This document shows positions 41,967-49,266 of a stretch of DNA of 61,439 nt, piece by piece. Origin of the DNA: an uncultured Prevotellaceae bacterium (GTDB lineage Bacteria > Bacteroidota > Bacteroidia > Bacteroidales > Bacteroidaceae); NCBI GenBank assembly GCA_900316985.1, contig ONFE01000018.1, positions 1 to 61,439 on the forward strand, written 5' to 3'. How positions within the stretch are numbered: position 1 is the stretch's first letter; each line of letters begins with the position of its first letter. Under the pieces are notes generated by a model. That model was not told the origin of the DNA. It saw nothing but the letters and a program-made list of their open reading frames with translations, and searched no databases. Both the position numbers and the translations under genes were made by a program.

Positions 41967-43631
41967 ATGAAACAGACCATTAAAATTCGTTGCAAAAATA
42001 ATAAAAAAACTGGAAACTTCCCAATCGGAAGCACACTTTCTGAAATTTTTTCTGAATTCGGCCTGAAGATGGAACACGGCCCCATCTCTGCGAAGGTGAA
42101 CAACAAGGTGGAGGGGATGCATTACCGCGTTTATCACAACAAGGATGTTGAGTTTCTCGACATGAAGGCTTCCTCGGCTTCCCGCGCCTATACCCGCTCG
42201 CTGTTTTTGGTGCTTTGCAAAGCTGTGAAAGACCTTTATGGACTGGCACTCGTCGTCATTGATATTCCCGTAAGCAATGGTTTCTATTGCGATCTCCAAC
42301 TGGGACGTCCTGTCACCGAGGAAGATGTCAACCGTCTGCGAACCCGCATGCAGGAGATCATCGATGCACAGATGCCCATCACCCGCCACGAATGTCCTAC
42401 GGAAGAAGCCATCCAGATGTTCGACCGCCTCGGCGATATACAGAAAGCGAAAATACTCCGTAGCAGCGGACAACTCTATTGCTGCTACTACGACCTTGAC
42501 GGCTATGTGGACTATTTCTACGGGACACTGGTCACCAATACCCGCGAACTCTACCTCTTCGGACTGGAGAAATACTACGACGGACTCCTGCTGAGAATCC
42601 CCTCACGGTCTAATCCCGATGAACTGGGGCCAATCGTCAAGCAAAACAAGATGTTCGACATCTTCAAGGAGCACCATCAGTGGCAGGAGATACTCGGCGT
42701 GCGCACCATCGGCGACTTCAACGAGGCTGTAAGCAAAGGACAAACCACCCAACTCATCAATGTCTCCGAAGCCTTGCAGGAAAAGAAGATTTCACGTATT
42801 GCCGACCAGATTGCCAGCCCCTCTCCCAAGCGGCTCGTTCTCATCGCCGGCCCATCCAGTTCCGGAAAGACCACTTTCTGCAAGCGACTATCAGTTCAGC
42901 TGCTGGCTTGCGGACTGAAACCTGTGATGATCTCACTCGATGACTATTTCGTAGACCGCGACCGAACACCACGGGACGCAGACGGCGAATACGATTACGA
43001 GAGCATTTACGCACTCGACCTCGAACTCCTCAACCAGCAACTGCGCGAACTCTTCGAAGGCCGCGAGGTGCAACTCCCCCGCTACAACTTCCAAACAGGG
43101 AAAAGCGATCACCAAGGCGGACCCAAACTGCAACTCCATGAACATGAGATTCTTGTGGTGGAAGGAATCCACGCGCTTAATCCCGAACTGACGGCTCAGA
43201 TTCCCGATGAGATCAAGTTCCGTATCTATGCCTCAGCACTCACCACCATCCTGTTGGACTATCACAACTATATTCCCACAACCGACAACCGTCTGCTGCG
43301 CCGAATCATCCGTGACTATAAATACCGCGGCTGTTCTGCACAGGATACCATCCACCGCTGGCCCTCTGTACGCGCCGGTGAAGAGAAATGGATTTTCCCC
43401 TATCAGGAAAACTGCGACGTGATGTTCAACACCGCCATGCTCTTTGAGCTGGCTGTCATCCGTGAGCAGGCCATTCCTATCCTGGAACAGGTTCCTGAGC
43501 GCTGTGATGAATACGCCGAAGCATACCGTCTGCTGAAGTTCCTGAAGTATCTGGTTCCCATCCCCGACAAGCAGATTCCACCTACTTCACTCATCCGCGA
43601 ATTCCTTGGAGGTTCCTCCTTCAAGTATTAG
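41967..43631 (+). CDS. Nucleoside kinase with TGS/ThrRS-like N-terminus
   Basis: Protein of 554 residues: an N-terminal TGS-like and threonyl-tRNA-synthetase second-domain-like half (MKQTIKIRCKNNKKTGNFPI, IPVSNGFYCDLQL, TRHECPTEEAIQMFDRLGDI) joined to a uridine-kinase-like P-loop domain (IAGPSSSGKTTFCKRLSVQL near residue 295, ISLDDYFVDRDRTP, VVEGIHALNP, HNYIPTTDNRLLRRIIRDY). This domain pair is a known bacterial family annotated as nucleoside kinase; its substrate and the use of the synthetase-like half are unclear. The ATG at 41967 is chosen for the family start. Transcribed alone. Confidence 0.9.
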   Translation: MKQTIKIRCKNNKKTGNFPIGSTLSEIFSEFGLKMEHGPISAKVNNKVEGMHYRVYHNKDVEFLDMKASSASRAYTRSLFLVLCKAVKDLYGLALVVIDIPVSNGFYCDLQLGRPVTEEDVNRLRTRMQEIIDAQMPITRHECPTEEAIQMFDRLGDIQKAKILRSSGQLYCCYYDLDGYVDYFYGTLVTNTRELYLFGLEKYYDGLLLRIPSRSNPDELGPIVKQNKMFDIFKEHHQWQEILGVRTIGDFNEAVSKGQTTQLINVSEALQEKKISRIADQIASPSPKRLVLIAGPSSSGKTTFCKRLSVQLLACGLKPVMISLDDYFVDRDRTPRDADGEYDYESIYALDLELLNQQLRELFEGREVQLPRYNFQTGKSDHQGGPKLQLHEHEILVVEGIHALNPELTAQIPDEIKFRIYASALTTILLDYHNYIPTTDNRLLRRIIRDYKYRGCSAQDTIHRWPSVRAGEEKWIFPYQENCDVMFNTAMLFELAVIREQAIPILEQVPERCDEYAEAYRLLKFLKYLVPIPDKQIPPTSLIREFLGGSSFKY

Positions 43632-44253
43632 TTCCCACATGAACGGGGGTTCCGCATTCATATAGAAATTATCACGTATAAGGGTGTAAGGGTGCGAGAA
43701 CCCCGATAAACACAGGCCTTGCACCCTCCTGTGAAGGGTGTAAAGGGTGTCATAAGGGTGCGAGGATTATTGTAAATTCTCTAGAGAATTTTCTCCGGAG
43801 CATCATCCAACGGGGTGCATACTATCATCAGAAGCGGTAAATTCTCTAGAGAATTTACCGCTTCTTGCTATCATAACCATACCAAAGAGCCCATTCGCTG
43901 GAGCGAATGGCATTACAAGCGTGCTTTTGTTGTTCCGAGTCAGTAAGGTTCGTTGCTCTGCATGAGAAAGAAAGGAGGCAAGGAATAAAACTCCCTCCCT
44001 ACACAGGGAGGGATGGAGTGGGTCTCTGGCTTGGAGAGGGTCTCCTGTGGCTTACACCCTTATGACACCCTTTACACCCTCTGAACAAGGGTGCAAGCCC
44101 AGTGTTTATCAGGGTTTTCGCACCCTTACACCCTTAAAATAAAAATCTCGCGCGCATGCGCGAGAAACAGAATGTGGGTCGTTACTTCTAATGAACACAG
44201 TTCACATGAACTATGGATGGGGGAAATCCCCGTTCACATACTATTTATTATGT
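43632..44253. other. Gene-free stretch filled by palindromic repeats
   Basis: About 620 bp with no credible gene. It holds a REP-like fragment (43635-43660), the long inverted-repeat element 43680-44136 and, at 44146-44165, a small TCTCGCGC-GCAT-GCGCGAGA hairpin, then another REP-like fragment (44195-44245). Confidence 0.8.
43680..44136. mobile_element. MITE-like element with about 85-bp terminal inverted repeats
   Basis: The left arm (43680-43764, AAGGGTGTAAGGGTGCGAGA and on, with GATAAACAC and AAGGGTGTCATAAGGGTG) is an imperfect reverse complement of the right arm (44051-44136). The interior has no gene but holds a perfect 36-bp palindrome (43830-43865), a shorter copy of its core (AAATTCTCTAGAGAATTT near 43775), CCATTCGCT/AGCGAATGG (about 43891-43910) and a CCCTCCCT hairpin (43993-44012). 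As RNA the whole element would fold into one long hairpin. Non-autonomous transposon or structured repeat; no transposase in the window. Confidence 0.72.
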
Positions 44254-44589
44254 CTATACAAAACCGTTTATATAGAGATTACACAAGACAAATATAAAAG
44301 TTATAATTTGAAGGAAAATAAAATTAAATAAGAGCGTCTTGAAAAGATTGAACTTAAATGGTTTTTCCCCAATATTATTTATAACCATTTTTATTCCAAA
44401 AATAATGATTATATTTATCACAAACAACAAAAGGGAAACCGCACAGAGTCTTACAAAGAATCTTTCATAAGGATGAACTTCAAAATTTGCTCTTATCATA
44501 GTTGGTTCACCTAATGAAAAACTTGACAAGAAATAAATAATAGGTGACTCTATAGCCAACAATATGATATTTATCCACTTACTATTCAC
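44254..44589 (-). CDS. Hypothetical small membrane protein
   Basis: Unrecognised 111-residue protein with three hydrophobic helices (WINIILLAIESPIIYFLSSF, LCAVSLLLFVINIIIIFGIK, FNFIFLQIITFIFVLCNLY). Its ATG overlaps the stop of the 223-residue membrane protein by 4 bp, so both are likely co-translated. Strongly AT-rich, unlike the surrounding housekeeping genes, which may indicate transfer. No function can be given. Confidence 0.65.
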   Translation of the reverse strand: MNSKWINIILLAIESPIIYFLSSFSLGEPTMIRANFEVHPYERFFVRLCAVSLLLFVINIIIIFGIKMVINNIGEKPFKFNLFKTLLFNFIFLQIITFIFVLCNLYINGFV

Positions 44590-45257
44590 GAACTTGAATT
44601 TTTCTTAATGAGCCATAATAGTGCAGCCCAAAAAGCTAATATTATTACTATTACGACTGTATGCCTAACCGGACTCTCTATTTTATGAGCCTCTCTTTGT
44701 GCTCTATTAAAATATTCATCTGGAGTCAAAGCTGTTTTAACGTCGATATTGCGGTTTTGTAAGGCATTGGCAAATTGCAGAGAATCTGCTCTGTGCAAAA
44801 GTGTATCTATACTGCTGTCATGAGAATGGAAGGCATATAATGCATAGTCATTACCTGAGGAATAACAAGCCACAAGGATACTGTCTTCGGCTACCCACAA
44901 ATGCTGCACAAGGCCTTCATATATATTGTCATTGTCACGACTGCCGACAGATGCATTTTCCGGCATGTCGACAGCACAAAGATAATGGCTTTCTGTCAGT
45001 GGTGCCTGCCAATAATCACCGAAGCCTAAGTCGACACCTTTCGTCTGAGATATGTACACGCTCCCGATGAGTCCCAATACAGCCTCCATGCCAATGAACA
45101 AAGCAGGAGTAACGGCAGCCAACCACACTATCATCCGTTTGTGACTCCAGTTTCTTCGCCGCACAATCCTCCGTGCCACAATGGAACACAGGATTCCGAG
45201 AAAAATGGCAACAATCAAAGCTATTATGGCAAATATGATAAGAAAAATAATCTGCAT
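44586..45257 (-). CDS. Hypothetical membrane protein
   Basis: Unrecognised 223-residue protein: two N-terminal transmembrane helices (IIFLIIFAIIALIVAIFLGI, MIVWLAAVTPALFIGMEAVL), an extracytoplasmic domain (about 70-190, HLWVAEDSILVACYSSGND, SLQFANALQNRNIDV) and a C-terminal helix (HTVVIVIILAFWAALLWLI) followed by KKNSSS. No catalytic motif. Forms a two-gene unit with the small membrane protein downstream. Confidence 0.68.
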   Translation of the reverse strand: MQIIFLIIFAIIALIVAIFLGILCSIVARRIVRRRNWSHKRMIVWLAAVTPALFIGMEAVLGLIGSVYISQTKGVDLGFGDYWQAPLTESHYLCAVDMPENASVGSRDNDNIYEGLVQHLWVAEDSILVACYSSGNDYALYAFHSHDSSIDTLLHRADSLQFANALQNRNIDVKTALTPDEYFNRAQREAHKIESPVRHTVVIVIILAFWAALLWLIKKNSSS

Positions 45258-45338
45258 CTTGCTTTTTCAGTTTATTATTCAGCAAAGATAAGGACTTATA
45301 ATCAAACGGCCAAATTAATTACGCTAAATAATTAGAGT

Positions 45339-45364
45339 TGAACAGGGACAGTTCCCCGTTCACA
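45339..45364. repeat. REP-like palindrome (GAACAGGGAC / GTTCCCCGTTC)
   Basis: Member of the dispersed REP-like family, between two minus-strand hypothetical genes. Confidence 0.65.
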
Positions 45365-46336
45365 CTATTTTTTCATAGAATCCCAAAATCCGGATTTCAA
45401 GTCAAACCATAACTCATCTCCCTTCTGCATATAGAACCTGTTAGGGCCATTAATGGTAAAATGATCAAAATCTCTTTCGATGTTACCAAACTTATAGTCT
45501 TCGAGGTCTCCGTCGAAGACGATGATGCCATATGGAGAGATTGTGTCAATGAGTTTGACTTTAATTCGCCTTGATAAGTAATCAATGTCTGTAATCTTAC
45601 CTTTGGGCAAAAGGTCGTAGTTCTCTGATTCAAACCATATCTGTTGTTCCTCAGCAGTCGAACACCCATACGGATACTGAAAATATAAGGTTTTACCCTT
45701 TGTACACCCCTCTTCCTTAAAAACGCGCTTTGTGTTACGGACATCTTTGCTCATATTCTGCTTGAGTCTTATCCATAACCGCCTCAGTGGACCTATTTTC
45801 TTCACTCTATATTCGGTGAGATTAGATTGGACATCATCTTCAACAGAATAATCCAATCCTTGAATCTTTTTCTTATAGTATGCCTTAAGAATAATATCCG
45901 ACATATCATCAGGGTGGACTACATTCCTGTGGAGAATGTCGAGAAAATACCGCTTAAGACGGGAACCTCCCCACAATCCCCAATTGTTCCTCATCCACAT
46001 TCCTAATCCAAAATGACATCTGGCACGAAAAGCATCCAAGGACAGGGAGTCGGCAATGTAGCGTTTGTCCTCGGAACTAATGATTACGTCCAAAGAGTCA
46101 ACGGCTTCATCTATATCTTTGGGAATATAAATGCCATTGATTCTTTCCACGAGGTACTGATAGTCTCGCTGATATGAGACTTTCTCCTGTGCTGCTGAGG
46201 AAACACACAAAAGAAATGCCATTATAATGAGGGTCGCTGTTTTGTTTGTCACATGAACGGGGGACTCTCTGTTCACATGACAGACGTCAGGGTTGCTTTC
46301 CTTTCTCACTATGTTATTTGTTGAAAGAAGATTCAT
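45365..46336 (-). CDS. Hypothetical secreted protein (DUF6794-like segment), start disturbed by a REP
   Basis: A 323-residue frame. A signal peptide core (TATLIIMAFLLCVSSAAQEK, AQ junction) lies only at about residues 33-52; the preceding residues, with SNPDVCHVNRESPVHV, are encoded by a REP-like palindrome (46250-46282). The real start may be the GTG just before TNKTATL or a lost ATG. The mature part contains FGLGMWMRNNWGLWGGSRL and HPDDMSDIILKAYYKKK, which resemble the DUF6794 family seen in immunity or hypothetical gene neighbourhoods; this is from memory and weak. No enzyme motif. Confidence 0.62.
   Translation of the reverse strand: MNLLSTNNIVRKESNPDVCHVNRESPVHVTNKTATLIIMAFLLCVSSAAQEKVSYQRDYQYLVERINGIYIPKDIDEAVDSLDVIISSEDKRYIADSLSLDAFRARCHFGLGMWMRNNWGLWGGSRLKRYFLDILHRNVVHPDDMSDIILKAYYKKKIQGLDYSVEDDVQSNLTEYRVKKIGPLRRLWIRLKQNMSKDVRNTKRVFKEEGCTKGKTLYFQYPYGCSTAEEQQIWFESENYDLLPKGKITDIDYLSRRIKVKLIDTISPYGIIVFDGDLEDYKFGNIERDFDHFTINGPNRFYMQKGDELWFDLKSGFWDSMKK
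46250..46282. repeat. REP-like palindrome at the 5' end of a gene
   Basis: GTCACATGAACGGGGGACTC and CTGTTCACATGAC arms form an imperfect palindrome of the same family as 45339-45364 and 44195-44245. It lies in frame in the hypothetical secreted protein gene. Confidence 0.7.
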
Positions 46337-46414
46337 AAATATAATTATGTTTGATGCAAAAGAAGGGATTTAAATCCAATTAAACTATATGAAACAAGAC
46401 TTTCGTTGCTTGGA

Positions 46415-47884
46415 TCAACGATACGACTTGCGGTCGAGTTTACCGTTATAGGTACGGTTCACTTTCTCTACCTGCTCATAGAGCAGAGGAACCTTGTAGG
46501 ACTCCAGACGCGACTTCAGATAGCGGGCAATGATGCGCTTGTCGAATGCAGAACCCTCGGTCATCACCACCAGCAACTTCAACGTACGGCCCGCAATGGG
46601 ATGTTCGGCAGCAATGCATACGCAGTCGGCCACCTCGGGAAGCGACATCGCTACATCTTCCACCTCCGTAGGAGCCACCTTGAAACCTCCCACATTGATG
46701 ACGTCGTCCTCACGTCCCAATAGATGAAGCATCCCCTCTTCGTCAATGATGCCGCGATCGGCGGTGATGAGGGTTGGGACAACCCCTCCCCCTTGCCCCT
46801 CCCGAGGGAGGGGAGGATACGAGCGAAGGACGGTGGCGGTGAGTTCCGGATCACCGATATAACCCGTCATCAGCGTCGGCCCCTGACAGGCTATAAAACC
46901 TTCGGGCGTGATGAAGAGACGGGCGTGTTTCATCGGACGCCCCAAACAACCCGCCTGACACTTTCCGCCATTATAATTATATGTGGTAATAATGCCTGTC
47001 TCCGTGGAGGCGTAGGTATTGTAAAGACGTGTGTTGGGCAACAAGCGGCAGAGTTCTTCCATATCGCTCTGCATCATGGGGGCAGCACCCGTCTCCAGGA
47101 AATCTATCTTGGAGGCATAGCTCTTCAGACGCTCACTCGATAATTGAAGCAGAATGCGGATACTCGCCGGAACCAGGAAAGTGGCAAAACGGGGAAACCC
47201 CTCCCCCGCCCCCTCCCGAGGGAGGGGGGATATATTGGGGGTGTAGTCGAGGGCGGTGAAGAACTCTTCCACGTTCTTCATACCGCTGGTGATATAGAGC
47301 GTACCTCCCTGCATGATGACAGGCCATATCTTGGAAAGGCTGCCAATGTGGTTGAGTGGTCCGTTGATAATGAATACGATGTCGGACGTAAAGCCCTGTC
47401 CGTCAATGAGGTTCTCTGCATCCGAAAGGATAGTGAGATGACTCATGATAACCCCTTTGGACCGTCCTGTGGTTCCTGTGGTGTAGAGGACATCGGCAGT
47501 ACCTTCGGGAACTGGGGTGACAGCCAGTTGACGGACTATCTCGTTGAAACGCTCTTCGGGAATGTCATGCTCCAAGGGAGCCGCAGCTGCACCGGCCTTA
47601 TGAATGGCCATATATTCCACCAAAAAGTCAATGCTCTGCGTAGAACGGAAGGGGATGACCCCCCTCCAACTCCCCCGAGGGGGAGAGCAGAAAGCCTCCC
47701 CTCGGGGAGGTTTGGAGGGGGTTAGTTCTTCTGCACGACGGCAGACACGCAGATACAACTCTGCGTAGGAGCATTGCTTTTCCCTTCGGCCAGCGACCGT
47801 TGGTTCCTCCTGATTGCAGACAACGGCTATCTTCTCAGGAGTCTCCTGCGCATGAAGCGCCAGATAGTCTTCCAGATGCTTCAT
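46415..47884 (-). CDS. Acyl-AMP ligase (ANL superfamily) with three in-frame palindromic insertions
   Basis: AMP-forming acyl ligase of 489 residues that likely activates an acid and loads it on the neighbouring ACP. The P-loop is DVLYTTGTTGRSKGVIMSHL; YNTYASTETG and the hinge GREDDVINVGGFKVAPTEVE follow; the catalytic lysine is in NGKLDRKSYR at the end. Three segments are foreign: SKPPRGEAFCSPPRGSWRG, SPLPREGAGEGFP and YPPLPREGQGGG, each encoded by a GC-rich palindrome that keeps the frame; without them the protein would be near 440 residues. Its start overlaps the ACP stop by 4 bp. Last gene of the operon; its 3' end is duplicated at 23444-23572. Confidence 0.88.
   Translation of the reverse strand: MKHLEDYLALHAQETPEKIAVVCNQEEPTVAGRREKQCSYAELYLRVCRRAEELTPSKPPRGEAFCSPPRGSWRGVIPFRSTQSIDFLVEYMAIHKAGAAAAPLEHDIPEERFNEIVRQLAVTPVPEGTADVLYTTGTTGRSKGVIMSHLTILSDAENLIDGQGFTSDIVFIINGPLNHIGSLSKIWPVIMQGGTLYITSGMKNVEEFFTALDYTPNISPLPREGAGEGFPRFATFLVPASIRILLQLSSERLKSYASKIDFLETGAAPMMQSDMEELCRLLPNTRLYNTYASTETGIITTYNYNGGKCQAGCLGRPMKHARLFITPEGFIACQGPTLMTGYIGDPELTATVLRSYPPLPREGQGGGVVPTLITADRGIIDEEGMLHLLGREDDVINVGGFKVAPTEVEDVAMSLPEVADCVCIAAEHPIAGRTLKLLVVMTEGSAFDKRIIARYLKSRLESYKVPLLYEQVEKVNRTYNGKLDRKSYR
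46779..46818. repeat. In-frame palindrome P1 in the acyl-AMP ligase gene
   Basis: CCCCTCCC-GA-GGGAGGGG stem flanked by CAACCCCTCCCCC; encodes PPLPREGQGGG on the minus strand. Confidence 0.85.
47193..47233. repeat. In-frame palindrome P2 in the acyl-AMP ligase gene
   Basis: CCCCCTCCC-GA-GGGAGGGGG stem preceded by AACCCCTCCCCCG; nearly the same as P1 and encodes SPLPREGAGEG. Confidence 0.85.
47657..47725. repeat. In-frame palindrome pair P3 in the acyl-AMP ligase gene
   Basis: Composite of CTCCCCCGAGGGGGAG and CCTCCCCTCGGGGAGG hairpins within outer CCCCCTCC / GGAGGGGG arms; encodes PSKPPRGEAFCSPPRGSWRG. Confidence 0.85.
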
Positions 47885-48111
47885 TCCTGTTTCTCACTGA
47901 GTTTCCTTTCCACAAGCGCCACCAGACTATCAAGCGTTTTCAGGTTTTTGGGCGTAGCGTCAATGGCCTCCAACGAAATATCGTAATAGTCGGAGAGTGT
48001 CATCAATATGGTGGTGACACCCAGCGAATCAAGTTCGCTGAAAAGAAAATCAGAATCGAAGTCTACCATCGGCAAGAGATCTTCCAGCAATTCCTTAATC
48101 TTGTCTCTCAT
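47881..48111 (-). CDS. Acyl carrier protein
   Basis: ACP of 76 residues. LFSELDSLGVTTILMTLSDY contains the DSLG motif whose serine takes the phosphopantetheine arm. Acidic and helical, standard length. It overlaps the acyltransferase gene upstream by 17 bp and the acyl-AMP ligase downstream by 4 bp, so it is almost surely the carrier for the ligase product and for the DarB and BtrH-like proteins of the operon (inferred). Confidence 0.93.
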   Translation of the reverse strand: MRDKIKELLEDLLPMVDFDSDFLFSELDSLGVTTILMTLSDYYDISLEAIDATPKNLKTLDSLVALVERKLSEKQE

Positions 48112-49246
48112 TTTGTTTCTCTATCGTTAACTTGTTTTTTACGGGGTTAGAATAAATAGCGAGCAGAATATCTTTCAGGATATTAGCATCACCATCGTAT
48201 TTTTCCAGTTTATCAAGATGCTTTTCAAAAGCTTTCTTCTCTTCAGGCGTATACTCTCCAACAAACCGTTGCTGACCATAGTTCATGTCATAGGCGATAT
48301 AATTGTTGGGCCAGAGCTTATAGGAACTCAGTATCCGCTGATCAATCAATCGGGCCACATTTCTGTGATACTCGTTGTTCGTGCAGTCGTCAAACTGCAG
48401 CAACTCCTCCCTGGTTATCATCGGACAGACCTGGAAATGCACACGGCCCTTATACTGAAGGATACCCGTCAGGATGCTGTTCAAGTCCTCACCCGGTTTC
48501 TTGATATACTTTACATTTTTGCTTTCATACAGTTCGATGGCCTTCAGGATATCGCATGACTCCCACTCGTAAGAAACGGATATGGGCACGATATTCAACT
48601 CGCTCAGGGCCTCGATTTTGTTTTCCGACCTACTCATGCAGAACATCTTGATGATACCCTGGTCGGTCTGGTCGTTGCCGTCTTTTGTCCTGCCATTGCG
48701 CTGTGCAATCCATACTGACTCCTTTTCATCAACGATAACGTTTCGGATATACTGCGACAGATGGAGAGAACCCTTATAAAAATCCTTAGCATTACCACCG
48801 GGGCGTTCCACCTTGAACATCTTGTTCGACTTGCCGATATCGATGACCAGGGGATTCATCATCAAGTTTGCGCCAAACGTTATCTGAGATGAATCTAAAC
48901 CTTCATCCACCAGCACGTTCTGGAGAAGCGAGGCGTCGAGCATGATGTCGCGGTGATTGCTAACAAACAAATAAGGCTTGCCTTTCTCGAGTTGTTCCAA
49001 TCCCCCAAAAGTAAACTCAGATATACTTTGATTGATGATTTGCCTATTGACATGATACATCACCCCCATCTGGAAATCCTTGATGGTCTTAAATCCACTA
49101 AGCATACGCTTAATCTCATCAACCGACATGTCAGGGAAGACATAGGAAACCAAGATGGGCAACATGGAACTATCTGCGATGCGTTGCATGGCAGCTGGAA
49201 TTTCCTGGTCAGTGTATGGACGGATATCGTCAAAATCTGTATTCAT
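48095..49246 (-). CDS. PlsC-like acyltransferase
   Basis: Acyltransferase of 383 residues, glycerol-3-phosphate-acyltransferase fold. YLFVSNHRDIMLDASLLQNV is the catalytic histidine block in the HRDIxLD form common in Bacteroidetes; KVERPGGNAKDFYKGS and SVWIAQRNGRTKDGNDQTDQ correspond to the acceptor and FPEG-type motifs. Cytosolic face of the membrane expected. It lies between the MMPL exporter and the ACP; its likely job is to esterify the operon product or form a lipid anchor, but donor and acceptor are unknown. Confidence 0.85.
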   Translation of the reverse strand: MNTDFDDIRPYTDQEIPAAMQRIADSSMLPILVSYVFPDMSVDEIKRMLSGFKTIKDFQMGVMYHVNRQIINQSISEFTFGGLEQLEKGKPYLFVSNHRDIMLDASLLQNVLVDEGLDSSQITFGANLMMNPLVIDIGKSNKMFKVERPGGNAKDFYKGSLHLSQYIRNVIVDEKESVWIAQRNGRTKDGNDQTDQGIIKMFCMSRSENKIEALSELNIVPISVSYEWESCDILKAIELYESKNVKYIKKPGEDLNSILTGILQYKGRVHFQVCPMITREELLQFDDCTNNEYHRNVARLIDQRILSSYKLWPNNYIAYDMNYGQQRFVGEYTPEEKKAFEKHLDKLEKYDGDANILKDILLAIYSNPVKNKLTIEKQNERQD

Positions 49247-49266
49247 AATATGTTTTTTTTAACGAG

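Noticed and set aside
46724-47725. Plus-strand frames opposite the acyl-AMP ligase
   Set aside because: Shadow frames whose proline/arginine-rich parts are translations of the palindromes.
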